Positions 1 through 9,342 of a stretch of DNA of 64,000 nt are shown piece by piece; position 1 is the stretch's first letter, and every line of letters begins with the position of its first letter. The stretch is from positions 744,001 through 808,000 of the forward strand of contig JADJNY010000015.1 of assembly GCA_016714045.1 (NCBI GenBank). The letters are read 5' to 3'. A program made the translations under genes and the position numbers. Below the pieces are notes generated by a model. It saw only the letters and a list, made by a program, of their open reading frames with translations, searched no databases and was not told the origin of the DNA. Origin of the DNA: Planctomycetota bacterium (GTDB lineage: Bacteria > Planctomycetota > UBA1135 > GCA-002686595).

Positions 1-198
1 GGCGTCGACCACCTCGTGTACCTGGAGCGCGAGGCGATGAACGCCGCGGCGCGGGTGGGGAACCCGAAGCTCGAGACGTTCTGCAACGCGTGCTTCACGG
101 GCGAGTACCCGACCGGCGACATCACGCTGGAGCGTCTGACCGCGCTCGAGACCGATCGCGTCCAGAACCGGGGCGAAGTGGGCTGCGGGGCGGGCTGA
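1..198 (+). CDS. purF: Amidophosphoribosyltransferase, C-terminal end (partial)
   Basis: This is the last 65 codons of PurF, which makes 5-phosphoribosylamine from PRPP and glutamine in the first step of purine synthesis. Frame 1 is open from the first base. The readable tail has a D-H-L-V-Y-L segment like the family's GxDSLxYLS, then CNACFTGEYPTG, which matches the conserved C-terminal F-C-xA-C-F-TG-x-YP block with its paired cysteines. The N-terminal glutaminase half and the PRPP-binding loop lie outside the window, so completeness cannot be judged. The family call is firm because this tail is characteristic. Confidence 0.9.
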   Translation, partial: GVDHLVYLEREAMNAAARVGNPKLETFCNACFTGEYPTGDITLERLTALETDRVQNRGEVGCGAG

Positions 199-871
199 GA
201 GCCCGTGAAGAAATCAGAGACACCCATCAGGCTCGCCCGGAGGCGCCCCGGCGGCGTAGCGATTCCTCCCAGCATTGCAGGCGAATGCGCGTCGTCATCG
301 CGCCTTGCCGGAACGCCTCAGGACAACCCTGCCGGGCATCCCTGATTTTCTCACAGGCTCTGAGCTCCGCCGGCCGTCGGGGCTCGAGCAGCGCGCGCGC
401 CCTCGACGATCGATCTGCGCGGCAGGACACGCGCGTCGCCGAACGTCCACGGGCCGCTCGGCATCCGCGTGTCGTCAGCGCTCCGTTCGAACGCTGTCGG
501 GAGCTTCGGCCCGCCTGCTTCCGATGCTCCCGGCAACGGAGCGACGAGGCGTTTCCCGCTCTTCGTGGCGCGCTGCGGCCGACCGGGCCAAAACGACCAG
601 TGATCCGAGGGGGAGCTGGTTCATTCGTGAAACACCGTCTTCCGTCCGCAACAAGGCCCGGGGAGGTCTGCCCAGCACCAAAGGGCAGCTCTCGGAATGC
701 CCGGAGCGTTCTTGGCTCACGGGCGGGCAAGGAGTACGACAGGCACTTCGTTCGGGGGACGGAAGTACCACTCGTCGTACGCACCCTCCGGTGCACGCGC
801 CTGGCAGGCGTTAACGCGACGAGCTTTCGGCGCTCGGACCGCGGCTCTTCCCGGGGCCTTGGGAGTCTTGT
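199..871. other. Intergenic stretch, no gene seen
   Basis: These 673 bp separate purF from the histidine kinase. Open frames exist on both strands, but they are Arg/Ser/Pro-rich, lack the strong third-position G/C pattern of neighbouring genes and show no domain. I see no tRNA, hairpin terminator or repeat. Confidence 0.5.
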
Positions 872-2113
872 TTGAGCTCAGAAGCGTCGGCTGACACGGT
901 CACCCGCAGCGGTGATCTGCACTCGCCGGACCACGCCGCTCCCCTTCCCGCCCGCGCCTCCGAGAGCGGGTCGGCGCGGCCCGACGCGCAGCACGACCCC
1001 GACATCCCGGGGCTCTTCAGCGCGAACCCAGTGCCGATGTGGATCTTCGACCTCGGGTCGCTGCGCATCCTGGCCGTGAACGCCGCGGCGTGCGCGCTGT
1101 ACGGTTGGACCCGCGACGAGTTCCTCCAGCGCACGCTCCTCGACTTGCGAGAGCCGACCGAGCACCAGGCGCTGCTCGAACAGGTGCGCCAGTCTCCTCC
1201 TGGGCTGCACGACTCAGGGACGTGGCGCCACCATCGCGCGGACGGATCGAAGATCGAGGTCGAGATCACGTCCCACGCCGTCGAGTTCGAAGGGCGCTCC
1301 GCGCGGATCGTCTCGGCGCGCGACGTGTCGGCGCGAGTGAGCATGGAGCAGGCGCTGCGCGAGAGCGAGACGCGCTACCGACGCACCGTAGAGGAGCTCG
1401 AGGCTCGCGTTCAACAGCGGACGCTCGAGTTCCAGGAGCTCCACCGCGAGGCGCGCAGCTACGCCTTCACGGTCGCTCACGATCTGCGCGCCCCGTTGCG
1501 CGTGCTGCAGGGGTTCTCGCAGCTGTTGCGCGAGGACCACGCCGACGAGCTGACGGGCGAGGCGCATCACCTGCTCACGCGCATCGGCGAAGCCGCGCTC
1601 AAGCTCGACCGGATCGTGAACGGGCACCTGGCGCTGGCGCACCTCGAGCGTCAGGAGCTCCGTGCCGAGCTCATCGACGCGCGCGAGCTGGTCGACGAGG
1701 TCGTGCGCGAGCTGACGCCCTCGCTCGAGGGCCGCCGCGTCGAGTTCGCGGTCGGTCCGATGCCGCGCGTCCGCGCGGACGCCACGCTCTTGCGCCAGGT
1801 GTTCGCGAACCTCGTTTCGAACGCGATCAAGTTCAGCTGCGAGCGCGCCGTGGCGCACGTCGAGCTCGGTTCGCTCCCGGGAGAGAGCGGTCCCGTCTTC
1901 TTCGTGCGCGACGACGGGGTCGGGTTCAAATCCGACAAGGCGGCCGGGCTCTTCACGCCGTTCCACCGACTCGACGAGCGCTTCGACGGCGCGGGAATCG
2001 GCCTCGCGACGGTCCAGCGCATCGTCGCGCGCCACGGCGGGCGCGTCTGGGCCGAGGGTGTGCCCGGCCGCGGCGCGACCTTCTCCTTCACGCTCGGTCC
2101 GCAAGCCGGGTGA
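872..2113 (+). CDS. PAS-domain sensor histidine kinase
   Basis: A 413-residue soluble sensor kinase that would autophosphorylate and pass phosphate to a response regulator not present in the window. Residues 45-155 form a PAS domain, followed by a Glu-rich coiled coil (about 160-195). The HisKA segment has the phospho-acceptor His203 in VAHDLRAPLRVL, a form common in phytochrome-like and cyanobacterial kinases. The ATPase domain shows the N box NLVSNAIKF (about 313-321), the G1 box DDGVGF, an F box LFTPF and the G2 box GAGIGLATVQ. There is no membrane segment or receiver domain, so it probably senses a cytoplasmic signal. The start is TTG at 872; no in-frame ATG lies before the PAS domain. 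Confidence 0.88.
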   Translation: MSSEASADTVTRSGDLHSPDHAAPLPARASESGSARPDAQHDPDIPGLFSANPVPMWIFDLGSLRILAVNAAACALYGWTRDEFLQRTLLDLREPTEHQALLEQVRQSPPGLHDSGTWRHHRADGSKIEVEITSHAVEFEGRSARIVSARDVSARVSMEQALRESETRYRRTVEELEARVQQRTLEFQELHREARSYAFTVAHDLRAPLRVLQGFSQLLREDHADELTGEAHHLLTRIGEAALKLDRIVNGHLALAHLERQELRAELIDARELVDEVVRELTPSLEGRRVEFAVGPMPRVRADATLLRQVFANLVSNAIKFSCERAVAHVELGSLPGESGPVFFVRDDGVGFKSDKAAGLFTPFHRLDERFDGAGIGLATVQRIVARHGGRVWAEGVPGRGATFSFTLGPQAG

Positions 2114-2347
2114 TCGGGCGCGCGACGGGGGCGGCCGCGGCCGACGCGCACGAGCCGAGCGACGCGCACCGGACCCTTGCCGAGCCCGCGTGTTTCGCCG
2201 CCGTCGGAGGTCCACGCGCCGCTCTCGCGGAAGTCCAACGCCCGGATCTTCGCCTCGCCGCACGGGTGCCCGCGGACCGGCGCGAGGCCGCCACACGGCG
2301 CATGTTCCGAACCGGCCGGGCCGATAGGATGCTCGGCTCGTCACGGC

Positions 2348-3520
2348 ATGCGCGTCCTGCTCACCTCGCCCGTCTTCCCGCCCGATCTCGGCGGTCCGGC
2401 CGTGTACGTGCCGAGCTTCGCGCGCTTCCTCCAGGAGCGCGGCCACGCGGTGAAGGTCGTCGCGTTCTGCGCGGAGAAGGAGCCGCAGGGCCACCCCTTC
2501 CCCGTCGTCGCGATCCCGCGCGGGCCGCTCCCGATCCGCTACCTCAAGGCGTTCTTCGCGGTGCTGCGTGAGGCGAAGGACGTCGACGTCGTGTACGTGA
2601 ACGAGCACCTCGCGTTGCTCCACGTCCTCGCGGGCAAGCTGCGCGGGAAGCCCGTGCAGATCCGCATCATGGTCGATGGCGCGTGGGAGATCGCGCACCG
2701 GAAGGGCTGGTGTGGGGACGACGACATCGTCACGTTCCAGACGAAGGCGTACGGCTGGCAGGTGAAGCTCACGCGCGCGCTCCAGAAGCGCTGGTGGAAG
2801 TGGTGCGGGCACGTCATCGCGTGCAGCGAGTTCCTGCGGCAGATCCTCGTGCGCAACTACGGCGTCGCGCCGGGCAAGGTGCAGACCGTGATGAACGCGT
2901 ACCACGGACCGCCGCCCGACACGCTGAAAGCGACGCGCGAGGACGCGCGGAAGGAGCTCGGCCTCGCGCGCGAGCGCCGCTACGTGCTCACGATCTGTCG
3001 TCTGATGGGCTGGAAGCGCGTCGACGGCATCATCGAGGCGCTGAAGGAGCTCCCGAGCGACGTCGAGCTCCTCGTCGCGGGCGACGGCGACATGGAGCAG
3101 GCGTGGAAGGAGCTCGCGCGCACGCTCGGCCTCACGGAGCGCGTCACGTTCCTCGGCAACGTCCCGCACGCGAAGATCCCGCTCTACATCCGCGCGGCCG
3201 ACGTGTTCGTGCTGAACAGCCGCTACGAAGGGCTCTCGCACACGCTGCTCGAGGTGCTGACGCTCGGCACGCCGATCGTCGCCAGCAACGTGTGCGGCAA
3301 CCCCGAGGTCGTCGAGGACGGCGTGAACGGCTTCCTCGTCGATCCGTTCGACTCGAAGGAGCTCGCGGAGCGCGTGCGCAAGCTCCTCGACGATCCCGCG
3401 CTCGCGCGACGGTTCGTGGAGGCTGGCCTCGCGCGCCGGATGCGCTTCGACCGCGCGACGACGTTCGGCGAGGTCGAGAAGGCGCTGCAACGGCTCGTCG
3501 ACGACCGGTCGAGGAGCTGA
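2348..3520 (+). CDS. Glycosyltransferase family 4
   Basis: A 390-residue GT-B glycosyltransferase of the GT4 (WaaG/RfaB-like) type that would move a sugar from a nucleotide donor to a lipid or polysaccharide acceptor on the cytoplasmic face. The N-terminus MRVLLTSPVFPPDLGGPAVY is the usual acceptor-side start with the Gly-rich loop. The C-terminal half carries SRYEGLSHTLLEVLTLGTP, the conserved E-x7-E donor-binding motif of GT4 enzymes. The ATG at 2348 is chosen because it begins exactly at the family N-terminus; the frame upstream is low-complexity. The acceptor cannot be read from the sequence. No other cell-wall genes are adjacent, apart from the radical SAM gene at 4568, which may be unrelated. 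Confidence 0.9.
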   Translation: MRVLLTSPVFPPDLGGPAVYVPSFARFLQERGHAVKVVAFCAEKEPQGHPFPVVAIPRGPLPIRYLKAFFAVLREAKDVDVVYVNEHLALLHVLAGKLRGKPVQIRIMVDGAWEIAHRKGWCGDDDIVTFQTKAYGWQVKLTRALQKRWWKWCGHVIACSEFLRQILVRNYGVAPGKVQTVMNAYHGPPPDTLKATREDARKELGLARERRYVLTICRLMGWKRVDGIIEALKELPSDVELLVAGDGDMEQAWKELARTLGLTERVTFLGNVPHAKIPLYIRAADVFVLNSRYEGLSHTLLEVLTLGTPIVASNVCGNPEVVEDGVNGFLVDPFDSKELAERVRKLLDDPALARRFVEAGLARRMRFDRATTFGEVEKALQRLVDDRSRS

Positions 3521-3525
3521 GCGGG

Positions 3526-3790
3526 CCCTCCACGGCAGGAGCCTTCGACAGCCGCTCGCGGTTGCGCGCTCACGTCGACACGCTCAGGCGATGGCCGAGC
3601 GTTCGCGTGCTTGCGGCGCTCCACCGCGGGTGGGCCTGGACAGCAGCTCGCGTTTGCGCGCGCTCGCGTCGACACGCTCAGGCGACGGCCGAGCGTTTGC
3701 GTGCTTGCGGCGCTCCACCGCGGGTGGGCCTGGACAGCAGCTCGCGTTTGCGCGCGCTCGCGTCGACACCCTCGCGCGACGGCCGAGCGG
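3526..3790. repeat. Minisatellite, about 94-bp unit, 2.6 copies
   Basis: Copy 1 (3551-3642, 92 bp) and copy 2 (3643-3736, 94 bp) are nearly identical. A third partial copy runs from 3737 to about 3790, and a decayed stretch precedes copy 1 from about 3526. The units share GACACGCTCAGGCG and CTCCACCGCGGGTGGGCC. The unit length is not a multiple of three across copies and no neighbouring gene reads through it, so it is not coding. There are no unique spacers, so it is not CRISPR. Confidence 0.85.
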
Positions 3791-3865
3791 GTTCGCGTGC
3801 GGACCGACACGCCGACCGCGCGCGGCCGGTCGCCGTCGTGCGTGTGCGAAGGCACGACCAATCGG

Positions 3866-4315
3866 CTACTCCGCGGCGTCGTAGGCCGCGCGCGCGAGCT
3901 CTCGCACGCGCTCGAACGGCGCGGAGACCCAGTCGGGCTCGCACGCGGCGCCTTCGGGGTGACGCAGGCGCAGTTGGAAGCGCTCGTCGAGCCCGAACGC
4001 TGCGTGGAGCGCGCGCGGGACCCGCAGCACGATCAGGTTCGTTCCGCTGACGAAGCCGAACACGACGCCGGTCTTCGGTCGCACGAGCGCGGGGCGGCCG
4101 TGGACGATCCACGCGCAGCGTTTTGGCAGGTGCGGATCGACCTCGTCCCACAGGAGTGAGACGAGATCCGGGTGGGCGCCGAGCTCCCACTCGTCGACGC
4201 GTCCGCGCGGTGCGCTCTGGACGTAGCTCGAGAGGCGCTCGAAACGTTCAAGGCAGGCCAGGATGGCCGCGTTGGCGGGGTGGGAAGAATCCACCCGGTC
4301 CTTCTCTTGGTGCAC
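3866..4315 (-). CDS. Hypothetical protein, 149 aa
   Basis: An unrecognised soluble protein. It has no signal peptide or membrane helix. It contains conserved-looking Trp/His segments (LLWDEVDPHLPKRCAWIVHG, about 54-73) and a C-terminal helix ending in RAAYDAAE. The frame keeps the strong third-position G/C of real genes here, which is why it is preferred over the overlapping plus-strand frames. It stands alone, convergent with the minisatellite region and divergent from the radical SAM gene at 4568. No function can be proposed. Confidence 0.6.
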   Translation of the reverse strand: MHQEKDRVDSSHPANAAILACLERFERLSSYVQSAPRGRVDEWELGAHPDLVSLLWDEVDPHLPKRCAWIVHGRPALVRPKTGVVFGFVSGTNLIVLRVPRALHAAFGLDERFQLRLRHPEGAACEPDWVSAPFERVRELARAAYDAAE

Positions 4316-4567
4316 GGCGCCGAATCCTACCGCGATCCCTGGGGGGTGCGGAGCTCTCGACCGGCCCGGGCGCGCGCGGTTCGGGGTCGGGTGCCGCGGT
4401 TCACCGACGCGCGTACCGGCCGCGTCCGGTCGGAGAACCTATGGGGCGCGGCGACAGTCGTCGACCATGCGGATCGGCGCCAACGCGCACCCCGCCGATA
4501 TACTTCGAAACGCCCCGCCGTCCCCGGACGACGCTCGCCTTCAGGAAGCTGCATCAGCGCCGAACCC

Positions 4568-6157
4568 ATGGTCGCCGTCTCGAACCGCCCGCTGCGCGTC
4601 CTCTTCATCGAGGAGTTCCTGCCCCAGGAGATGCTGGGGATCATGTGGCTTTCGCGCGCGATCAAGGACGCGGGCCATGAGACCAAGTGCCTGTTCATCC
4701 CGGACAAGCAGTGGATCCAGAAGGCCCAGGAGTACGCTCCCGACGTCGTCTGCTACTCGATGACCACGGGGATGCACCTCTACCTCGCGGACGTGAACCG
4801 CAAGGTGAAGCAGGTCCTCCCCGACGTCCTCAGCGTCTTCGGCGGACCGCACGCGACGTTCAGCCCCGAGTTCGTGGAGACCGACGGCGTCGACGCCGTG
4901 TGTCGCGGGGAGGGCGAGCTCGCGATCGTGGAGCTCCTCCAGCGCCTGCGCGAGAAGCGCGACTACTACGACGTCCAGAACTTCTGGTTCAAGCGCCGCG
5001 ACACGGGCGAGATCGTGAAGAACGAGAACCGTCCGCTGGTGCAGGACGTCGACACGCTCGGCTTCCCTGACCGCGACGTGATCTACGAGGCGGGCGCGAT
5101 CTACCGCGACAGCGACCGCAAGGTGTTCGTGAGCCAGCGCGGTTGCCCGATGCCGTGCTCCTTCTGCTTCCACCACGCGATGAAGAAGAAGGTCTACGGA
5201 GCGCGCAACAGCCAGTACGTGCGCAAGCGCTCCGTGTCGCACCTGATCGACGAGATCAACGCCGTCCGTCGCAAGTACAACCTGAAGTTCGTCCACTTCC
5301 TCGACGACATCTTCAACCTGCGCAACGACTGGCTCGACGAGTTCTGCGAGCGCTACCCGAAGGAAGTGGGTCTACCGTTCGACGTGATCCTCATGGCCAA
5401 CATGACCACCGAGGACCACATCGCGAAGCTCAAGAAGGCGGGCTGCGTGTACGCCCGCATCGCGTTCGAAGCGGCGAGCGACTACGTGCGCAACGCCGTG
5501 TTCAAGAAGAACACGACGCGCCAGCAGCTCACCGATGCGGCGGGCTGGATCAAGAAGTACGGCATCCGCCTCGGCTCGCTGAACATGCTCGGCGGTCCGG
5601 GCGGCACGATGGCCGACGAGTTCGACACGGTGAAGCTGAACATCGAGTGCAAGGTCGACCACCCGCTCGTGTCGCTGATGCAGCCGTACCCGATGTTCGA
5701 CATCGCCGACATGACGCGCGAGATGGGCTACGCCGTCGCGGGCTACGACGACTTCCCGTCCAAGTTCAACCGCACGACGTCGATCCTCTACGAGAACAAG
5801 ACGGAGATCGAGAACCTCCACAAGCTGTTCCCGATCCTCGTGCGCTATCCGTGGCTGATGCCCATGGCGCCGAAGGCGATCAAGCTGCGGTTCATGCAGA
5901 AGCCGTTCTTGATCGCGTACATGCTGTACAGCGAGTACATGGTCGCCGAGCAGGCGAAGCTGTACGCGCACGCGCAGGGCCTTTCGGGTCCCCGGTACTG
6001 GGCATGGGTCGACTTCGTGCGCCGGCTCGGCACGAAGGGCGTGCTGCGCGTGTATCAGGTCTTGTTCGCGCGCTTCTTCGACAAGTTCTTCTCGCCGAAG
6101 CAGGCGCAACTCGCGCTGCAGATGGGCGACGAGCGCGTCGTGGCGCACATGGACTGA
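4568..6157 (+). CDS. B12-binding radical SAM protein
   Basis: A 529-residue enzyme with an N-terminal cobalamin-binding Rossmann domain (about 10-150, with VFGGPHATFSPEF and CRGEGELAI) followed by a radical SAM barrel. The cluster motif is CPMPCSFC (Cys193, Cys197, Cys200), the canonical CxxxCxxC that binds the 4Fe-4S cluster and S-adenosylmethionine. This class (BchE/HpnP/methyltransferase-like) carries out radical methylations, ring formation or other rearrangements, and the substrate cannot be told. The ATG at 4568 gives a clean LFIEEF start of the B12 fold; upstream codons are low-complexity. A hairpin terminator follows the stop. The neighbours do not form an obvious pathway. Confidence 0.9.
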   Translation: MVAVSNRPLRVLFIEEFLPQEMLGIMWLSRAIKDAGHETKCLFIPDKQWIQKAQEYAPDVVCYSMTTGMHLYLADVNRKVKQVLPDVLSVFGGPHATFSPEFVETDGVDAVCRGEGELAIVELLQRLREKRDYYDVQNFWFKRRDTGEIVKNENRPLVQDVDTLGFPDRDVIYEAGAIYRDSDRKVFVSQRGCPMPCSFCFHHAMKKKVYGARNSQYVRKRSVSHLIDEINAVRRKYNLKFVHFLDDIFNLRNDWLDEFCERYPKEVGLPFDVILMANMTTEDHIAKLKKAGCVYARIAFEAASDYVRNAVFKKNTTRQQLTDAAGWIKKYGIRLGSLNMLGGPGGTMADEFDTVKLNIECKVDHPLVSLMQPYPMFDIADMTREMGYAVAGYDDFPSKFNRTTSILYENKTEIENLHKLFPILVRYPWLMPMAPKAIKLRFMQKPFLIAYMLYSEYMVAEQAKLYAHAQGLSGPRYWAWVDFVRRLGTKGVLRVYQVLFARFFDKFFSPKQAQLALQMGDERVVAHMD

Positions 6158-6183
6158 CGCCCAAGCCATCGTTCCGTTCGATC

Positions 6184-6218
6184 GAGGAGCCTCGCGGCGA
6201 CGCGGGGCTCCTCTCTTT
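6184..6218 (+). terminator. Rho-independent terminator after radical SAM gene
   Basis: GAGGAGCC-T-CGCG, a GCGA loop, then CGCG-G-GGCTCCTC form a 13-bp stem with one T·G pair, followed by a TCTTT tail. It lies 26 bp after the stop at 6157. Confidence 0.75.
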
Positions 6219-6521
6219 CCAGCCGACGAGGCGCGTCCACTCGCGAGTCGCGCCGAGTTCGCGCGACGCACGCTCGAACGTCGTCGTGGAGGTGGGCAGG
6301 TCGGAGCCAGGAACTCCCGTGGCCCAGCCGGCCTGAGGCCGAGGGCGGGAGCGTGCTCCCCACGGCCATGCTCCGCACGCGGGCCGTTTACCGCAGGGCA
6401 CCGAGAACGCCCTGGAACACTCGCGCACGTTGACAGGCGGCCGGGAGCGCTCGCAGCATGAGCGCATGTTGCTCGCGCAGCCTCTGCACCGGATCTCCTT
6501 CGCACTCGGGCGCTGGCGCTG

Positions 6522-9293
6522 ATGTCCACGGACGCGGGGCGAACGTCGGCGCACGAGGTCTTCGCGGCGTGGATCGCTTGCAACGTCGCGGAGGACGACA
6601 CGGGGTTCGCGTCGCTCCTCGCACGGCATGCGGAGCACGCGACCGTGTTGCGCGAGCTGCGGGCTCGCTGGATCGAGCTCGACCCGGTGCTGAGGCTGCT
6701 CGGTCGGGACGCGAAGACCGGCGAGGCCCTCGCGGAGCGCCTCGAGGCCCTGCACGGAAAGGGCATCGATCCGCGCATCGAGCTCGAGTCGGCCTCGAAC
6801 GGGGGCGCAGGCGAGGGCGCCCTGCTCGGGAGTCTGCGCAAGAAGGTGCGAGCCTCGCGCTACGTGGTCGAGAAGGAGATCGCGCGCGGCGGCATGGGTG
6901 CGATCCTCCGTGTGTGGGACGAGGACATCCGTCGCCACATCGCGATGAAGATCGCGCTCGATCGCGAAACGGAACCCGGCGCGTCCGCGTCCGCCGACGC
7001 GCGCATGCTCGCCCGGTTCTTGGAGGAGGCGCAGGTCACCGGTCAGCTCGAGCATCCCGGCATCGTGCCGGTGCACGAGCTCGGCATGGACTCGTCGGGA
7101 CGCGTCTTCTTCACGATGCGACTCGTCCGCGGCCGCGACCTGCGCGTGATCTACGACCACGTCTTCGGCGGCCACGACGGCTGGAGCGAGACCCGCGCGC
7201 TCTCCGTCGTGCTCAAGGTGTGCGAGGCCGTCGCCTACGCGCACAAGAAGGGGGTGATCCACCGCGACCTGAAACCCGCCAACGTGATGGTCGGCGACTT
7301 CGGCGAGGTGTACGTCATGGACTGGGGCCTCGCGCGCGTGATCGGTCGGCCCGATCAACACGATGTGCGCATCGCACCGGAGTCGGTCGTCAGCCGCTCC
7401 GTCCGCACAGAGCGCCGCGAGACGCGCGAGGACACGCCCGACTCTCCCATCGTGACGATGGACGGGGACGTCGTCGGCACGCCGGCCTACATGGCGCCCG
7501 AACAAGCGCGCGGCGAGGTCGAGAAGCTCGATGCCCGCGCCGACGTCTACTCGATCGGCGCCATGCTCTACCACCTGTTCACGCGGCAGATGCCGTACGC
7601 GCCGCGTGGAGCGCGCGTGAGCAATCGCACCGTCCTCGGCATGGTCCTGCAGGCGCCGCCGCAACGCGTGCACGAGCTCCGCAAGGACCTGCCGGACGAG
7701 CTCGCCGCCATCTGCGAGAAGGCCATGGCCCGTGAAGCGCCCGAGCGTTACGCAACCACGTTGGAGCTCGCGGAGGACCTGCGTGCTTACCTCGAACACC
7801 GCGTCGTGCGCGCGCACCGGACTGGCGCGTGGGCCGAGCTGAGGAAGTGGGTCGAACGCAACCGCGGGACTGCCATCGCGGTCGCCGCGCTGGTGCTGGC
7901 CACGATTGGGGGAGCGTTCCTCTTCGCCCGGGCGCGCGCGAATGCAAACCACCGGGAGCTGTTGCTCGTCGACGCGCGGCTCGGCTCCGATCTCGTCGCC
8001 AGTGAACCGAAGCTGTGGCCCGCGCTACCGACGAAGCTCGATGACTTGCAAGCCTGGATCGCCGATGCGGATGGACTCGCGGCTCGCCGCGCAGAGCACG
8101 AAGCGTTGCTGCTCGAGCTCGAAGCGAACGCGGGTGGCGCCGGGCGGGCGGCGCAGATGCGCGAGCTCCTGCGCGAGACTTCGCCCAAGCTCGACGAGCT
8201 GCTCCCGCTCGTCGTCGAACGCCGGGATCGCGCGCGTTCGATCGAACGCGAGACCGTGACCTCCGACTCGGCGCGCATCCGCTGGCAATCCGCGAGTGAA
8301 GCGATCGCGGCTCATCCGGCGTACCGAGGGTTGAAACTCGCGCCGCAGATCGGGCTCGTTCCGCTCGGTCCCGACCCCGAGAGCAAGCTGTGGGAGTTCT
8401 GGCACGTGAACACGGGCGCGGAGCCCGTGCGCGATCCAGCGACGGGGCGGTGGAAGATCACGAGAGACACGGGGATCGTGCTCGTCCTGTTGCCTGGAGC
8501 GACGACGACGATGGGCGGGCTCCCCATGGCGCCTTCGCCCACGGCGAAGCCCGGGAGCGGCAGCATCGATCGTCTGTTCGACGCTCTGCGCGACTCGCCC
8601 GATTGGGGGAAGCCGTGGCACGATCCCGCGCACGACGCGACGGACGAGGAGTGGATCGAGCAGGTCGAGCTCGCTCCGTTCTTCCTGTCCAAGTACGAAA
8701 TGACGCGCGGCCAGTGGGTGCGGCTGATGCGCTCGAACCCGAGTCAGCACGAAGCGCGGAAGCTCGAACTCCCCGTCGAGACCGTGAGCTGGTACGACGC
8801 CCGCGACGCGCTGGCTCGGTGCGCGCTCGAGCTGCCCACGGAAGCGCAATGGGAGTACGCCTGTCGCGCGGCTTCGGCCGCGCCGTTCTGGACGGGCTGG
8901 GAGCTCCGCTCGCTCCAGGGTGCCGCGAACATCGCCGACGCGACGCTCGCGCGCGCGCTCGGCACCGAGCTCGATCGCGAGCTCTCGCAGGAGGTCGACG
9001 ACGGCTTCGCGGGGCTGGCGCCTGTCGACACGCTCCGCCCCAGTCCCTTCGGCCTTCACCACATGCACGGAAACGTGTGGGAGTGGTGTCGCGACGGATA
9101 TCGAACCGAGCGCGCACCGCGCACTGGAGACGGTCTCGATGAGGGCGCCGAGTCCAGCCGGACGAGCAGCTTCCGCGGCGGGGGATACAACTCACCCGCT
9201 CACGAGGCGCGCGCGGCGAATCGCTTCGCGGACTTCATGCGCGACAACAACGACTCCGACCTCGGCGTTCGTCCGGCACGGAGGGTCGAGTGA
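6522..9293 (+). CDS. Ser/Thr protein kinase fused to FGE-sulfatase (SUMF1-like) domain
   Basis: A 923-residue membrane-anchored PknB-type kinase. The Gly-rich loop ARGGMG (about 120), catalytic Lys near 142, HRDLKPAN (about 247), DWG in place of DFG (about 267) and GTPAYMAPEQ are all visible, so the kinase should be active; DWG is frequent in this lineage. One hydrophobic helix (about 449-470) follows. A formylglycine-generating-enzyme-like domain then fills about 645-920 (PFFLSKYEMTRGQW, LPTEAQWEYACRAA, HMHGNVWEWCRDGY, RGGGYNS). In such fusions this domain is thought to be a ligand-sensing or lectin-like extracytoplasmic module rather than a sulfatase activator. That reading is family knowledge, not visible here. 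Gene order suggests a single-gene unit. Confidence 0.9.
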   Translation: MSTDAGRTSAHEVFAAWIACNVAEDDTGFASLLARHAEHATVLRELRARWIELDPVLRLLGRDAKTGEALAERLEALHGKGIDPRIELESASNGGAGEGALLGSLRKKVRASRYVVEKEIARGGMGAILRVWDEDIRRHIAMKIALDRETEPGASASADARMLARFLEEAQVTGQLEHPGIVPVHELGMDSSGRVFFTMRLVRGRDLRVIYDHVFGGHDGWSETRALSVVLKVCEAVAYAHKKGVIHRDLKPANVMVGDFGEVYVMDWGLARVIGRPDQHDVRIAPESVVSRSVRTERRETREDTPDSPIVTMDGDVVGTPAYMAPEQARGEVEKLDARADVYSIGAMLYHLFTRQMPYAPRGARVSNRTVLGMVLQAPPQRVHELRKDLPDELAAICEKAMAREAPERYATTLELAEDLRAYLEHRVVRAHRTGAWAELRKWVERNRGTAIAVAALVLATIGGAFLFARARANANHRELLLVDARLGSDLVASEPKLWPALPTKLDDLQAWIADADGLAARRAEHEALLLELEANAGGAGRAAQMRELLRETSPKLDELLPLVVERRDRARSIERETVTSDSARIRWQSASEAIAAHPAYRGLKLAPQIGLVPLGPDPESKLWEFWHVNTGAEPVRDPATGRWKITRDTGIVLVLLPGATTTMGGLPMAPSPTAKPGSGSIDRLFDALRDSPDWGKPWHDPAHDATDEEWIEQVELAPFFLSKYEMTRGQWVRLMRSNPSQHEARKLELPVETVSWYDARDALARCALELPTEAQWEYACRAASAAPFWTGWELRSLQGAANIADATLARALGTELDRELSQEVDDGFAGLAPVDTLRPSPFGLHHMHGNVWEWCRDGYRTERAPRTGDGLDEGAESSRTSSFRGGGYNSPAHEARAANRFADFMRDNNDSDLGVRPARRVE

Positions 9294-9342
9294 CGGAACG
9301 CAGCGATCCGGCTCCCGACCCTCCCCGAGCAGACCCGGTACC

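Noticed and set aside
1214..3490. Long minus-strand open frame opposite the kinase and glycosyltransferase
   Set aside because: It is the reverse-complement shadow of two well-supported genes and has Arg/Glu/Ala-rich composition without domains.
3526..3790. CRISPR array
   Set aside because: Units abut directly with no unique spacers and no cas genes are near; the same holds for the 45-bp repeat at 13560.
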